From: an uncultured Leucothrix sp.
Lineage (GTDB): Bacteria > Pseudomonadota > Gammaproteobacteria > Thiotrichales > Thiotrichaceae
NCBI GenBank assembly: GCA_937923375.1
Contig: CALAJG010000312.1
Location: 1-15,711 of the forward strand
Length of the DNA: 15,711 nucleotides
Direction: 5' to 3'
Shown: positions 14,504 to 15,711 of the stretch, piece after piece
How the letters are laid out: the number at the start of each line of letters is the position of its first letter
How positions within the stretch are numbered: the stretch's first letter is position 1
Notes under the pieces: generated by a model
Databases searched by the model: none
Told to the model about the DNA's origin: nothing
Seen by the model: only the letters and a program-made list of their open reading frames with translations
Made by a program: the position numbers and the translations under genes

Positions 14504-15100
14504 ATGTCTGAAACCACAATAATAAACCTGCTTCGCCACGGTGAAGTTGAACTTGGTAGCGTATTTTGCGGCTCAACCGATCCGGCACTCAGCGATAATG
14601 GTTGGTCTCAGATGCAAAAAGCGCTCGAGAACGAAGATGGTTGGGACAGGATTATCTCGTCTCCGCTTCAGCGCTGCCAAGAGTTTGCCGAGTCACTGGC
14701 TAAACAGGAAGAAACTAGCTTATCATTAAATGAAAGTTTTCAAGAAATAGACTTTGGGCTTTGGGAGGGGTTGGCTCCTCAAGAGATTCTGGAAACAGAA
14801 GCCGATATTCTAAACGCTTGGTGGAAAGCGCCAACACGAGTTATCCCACCTGATGGCGAAGCTTTTCTGGACTTTAGAAGTCGTGTACTTAAAGCCTTCA
14901 ATGAGCTTGTAAAGCAGCATAGTGGTGAAAATGTTCTGCTTGTTACTCATGCTGGTGTAATTCGGATAGTCATGATGCACATATTGGGTATGCAAGATGA
15001 GCATTTGTTTCGGATAAATGTTGATTATGCGAGTTATACTCGTATTCGCATTTATCATGATGAGACTGGTGAATGGGGTACGTTAATTTCACATAGGTAG
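14504..15100 (+). CDS. Histidine phosphatase family protein, alpha-ribazole phosphatase-like
   Basis: A 198-residue phosphoglycerate-mutase-superfamily phosphatase, probably cytoplasmic. The catalytic pieces are all present: LLRHGE with Arg11 and His12 (the phosphohistidine), Arg57 in SSPLQRC, Glu81/Glu88 in EIDFGLWEGL, and the second histidine, His149, in VTHAGVIRI. The overall pattern, including AWWKAPTRVIPPDGEAF, resembles CobC, which removes the 5'-phosphate of alpha-ribazole in cobalamin assembly. No other cobalamin gene is in the window, and the superfamily is broad, so the substrate is not certain. The ATG has no strong Shine-Dalgarno sequence. It lies 63 bases after greA and may be read from the same transcript. 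It converges with the glycosyltransferase gene with 23 bases between stops; I see no terminator there. Confidence 0.88.
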   Translation: MSETTIINLLRHGEVELGSVFCGSTDPALSDNGWSQMQKALENEDGWDRIISSPLQRCQEFAESLAKQEETSLSLNESFQEIDFGLWEGLAPQEILETEADILNAWWKAPTRVIPPDGEAFLDFRSRVLKAFNELVKQHSGENVLLVTHAGVIRIVMMHILGMQDEHLFRINVDYASYTRIRIYHDETGEWGTLISHR

Positions 15101-15123
15101 GCTTTCAGTTCGTCAGTTTGTAT

Positions 15124-15711
15124 TTAGCTGGAAGATAATTTAATCCATTCTTTACAAATGTTCTCTACTGATAGATGGTTGACTGACCCTCGTGCTTTCT
15201 CTGAGAATGACTGACGAAGAGCTTGATCAAAGAAAAGTGTGTCAATCGATTGAGTGAGGACTTCTTTATTTTTCATTGGAATTAATAAGCCATTGACGTC
15301 CTTTTCGATAATTTCTCTAGGACCAGTCGGACAATCAGTTGCGACAACTGGGCAATCAAGAGAAAGTGCTTCAATTAGTACCATCGGGAACCCCTCGGCT
15401 CGACTCGATAAAACCATGAACTCAGCATTTTTCATATAATTGAAAGGATTCTTTAGACGGCCGGGTAGGTGGACTTTGCCTTTCAGGTCGAGATTTGAAA
15501 TCTGCTGCTCCAAGTCTGCTCTTAATTCACCTTCACCCAATATGATGAGATCGCAGTTTTCTTGCGCTTTACTTTCAGCAAAGGCATCTATCATCAGATC
15601 AAAGTGCTTCTGATAAGTGAGTCGCCCGACAGCGATCAAAAACTTTTTGGGATGACCCAAAGGTACGGCAGCCAATTCTTCCAACTCATCAAATGGAACG
15701 GGGTTGTATAT
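15124..15711 (-). CDS. GT4-type glycosyltransferase, C-terminal part (partial)
   Basis: The gene is cut by the right edge; the open frame continues through base 15711, giving 195 visible residues. It begins IYNPVPFDELEELAAVPLG, and the NPV step is the usual entry to the C-terminal nucleotide-sugar-binding half of GT-B enzymes. Further signatures are AVGRLTYQKHFDLMIDAF, LILGEGELRADLEQQI, LPGRLKNPFNYM and SSRAEGFPMVLIEALS, where EGFPMVLIE is the E-x7-E motif that contacts the nucleotide sugar in GT4 enzymes. DCPTGPREII follows as expected. The C-terminus looks complete. Sugar donor and acceptor cannot be told, but a role in polysaccharide or lipopolysaccharide synthesis is typical of this family. 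Confidence 0.93.
   Translation of the reverse strand: MYNPVPFDELEELAAVPLGHPKKFLIAVGRLTYQKHFDLMIDAFAESKAQENCDLIILGEGELRADLEQQISNLDLKGKVHLPGRLKNPFNYMKNAEFMVLSSRAEGFPMVLIEALSLDCPVVATDCPTGPREIIEKDVNGLLIPMKNKEVLTQSIDTLFFDQALRQSFSEKARGSVNHLSVENICKEWIKLSSS

Noticed and set aside
1..15711. Mobile elements, CRISPR arrays, tRNA or rRNA genes
   Set aside because: No transposase, integrase, terminal repeats, regularly spaced repeats, or tRNA-like cloverleaf was noticed on either strand.

Overview
The window looks like chromosomal DNA of a gammaproteobacterium with moderate to low GC. The evidence is the gcvP and proS housekeeping genes, a carA-carB-greA cluster closely resembling the Escherichia coli proteins (CarA keeps both the UUG start and the residue numbering of E. 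coli CarA), and envelope proteins with DUF4124, PqiA and OmpA domains. The exact genus cannot be read from the sequence. I see no mobile element, CRISPR array, tRNA or rRNA.

Layout: bases 1-1112 (+) hold the C-terminal part of glycine decarboxylase (GcvP), cut by the left edge. It converges on proS (1139-2848, -), whose stop codon sits in the loop of a terminator hairpin. Upstream of proS on the same strand is a small secreted DUF4124 protein (2976-3437, -). Bases 3565-6834 (-) form a compact three-gene unit ending in a clear intrinsic terminator. In transcription order it has an N-terminally anchored OmpA-domain protein with thrombospondin type 3 calcium-binding repeats, a 49-residue single-span membrane protein, and a 522-residue anchored protein ending in two copies of a helix-hairpin-helix-like module. 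The small protein is a near-duplicate of the membrane anchor of the 522-residue protein. Next is a single-domain PqiA-like membrane protein (7091-7603, -).

The strand then switches. A DUF4190-like small membrane protein (7746-8066, +) and an unrecognised anchored acidic protein with a C-terminal coiled coil (8271-9320, +) precede carA (9594-10730), carB (10734-13964) and greA (13961-14440). A histidine phosphatase of the CobC/PGAM type follows (14504-15100). The right edge holds the C-terminal part of a GT4 glycosyltransferase (15124 to the edge, -).

How the genes relate: carA and carB encode the two subunits of carbamoyl-phosphate synthetase, feeding arginine and pyrimidine synthesis, and greA overlaps carB by four bases. 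The middle third (about 2.9-9.3 kb) is rich in poorly characterised envelope proteins. The most interesting part is the OmpA/TSP3, mini-anchor and HhH-repeat cassette, which may be an undescribed inner-membrane-to-peptidoglycan assembly; that function is inference only.
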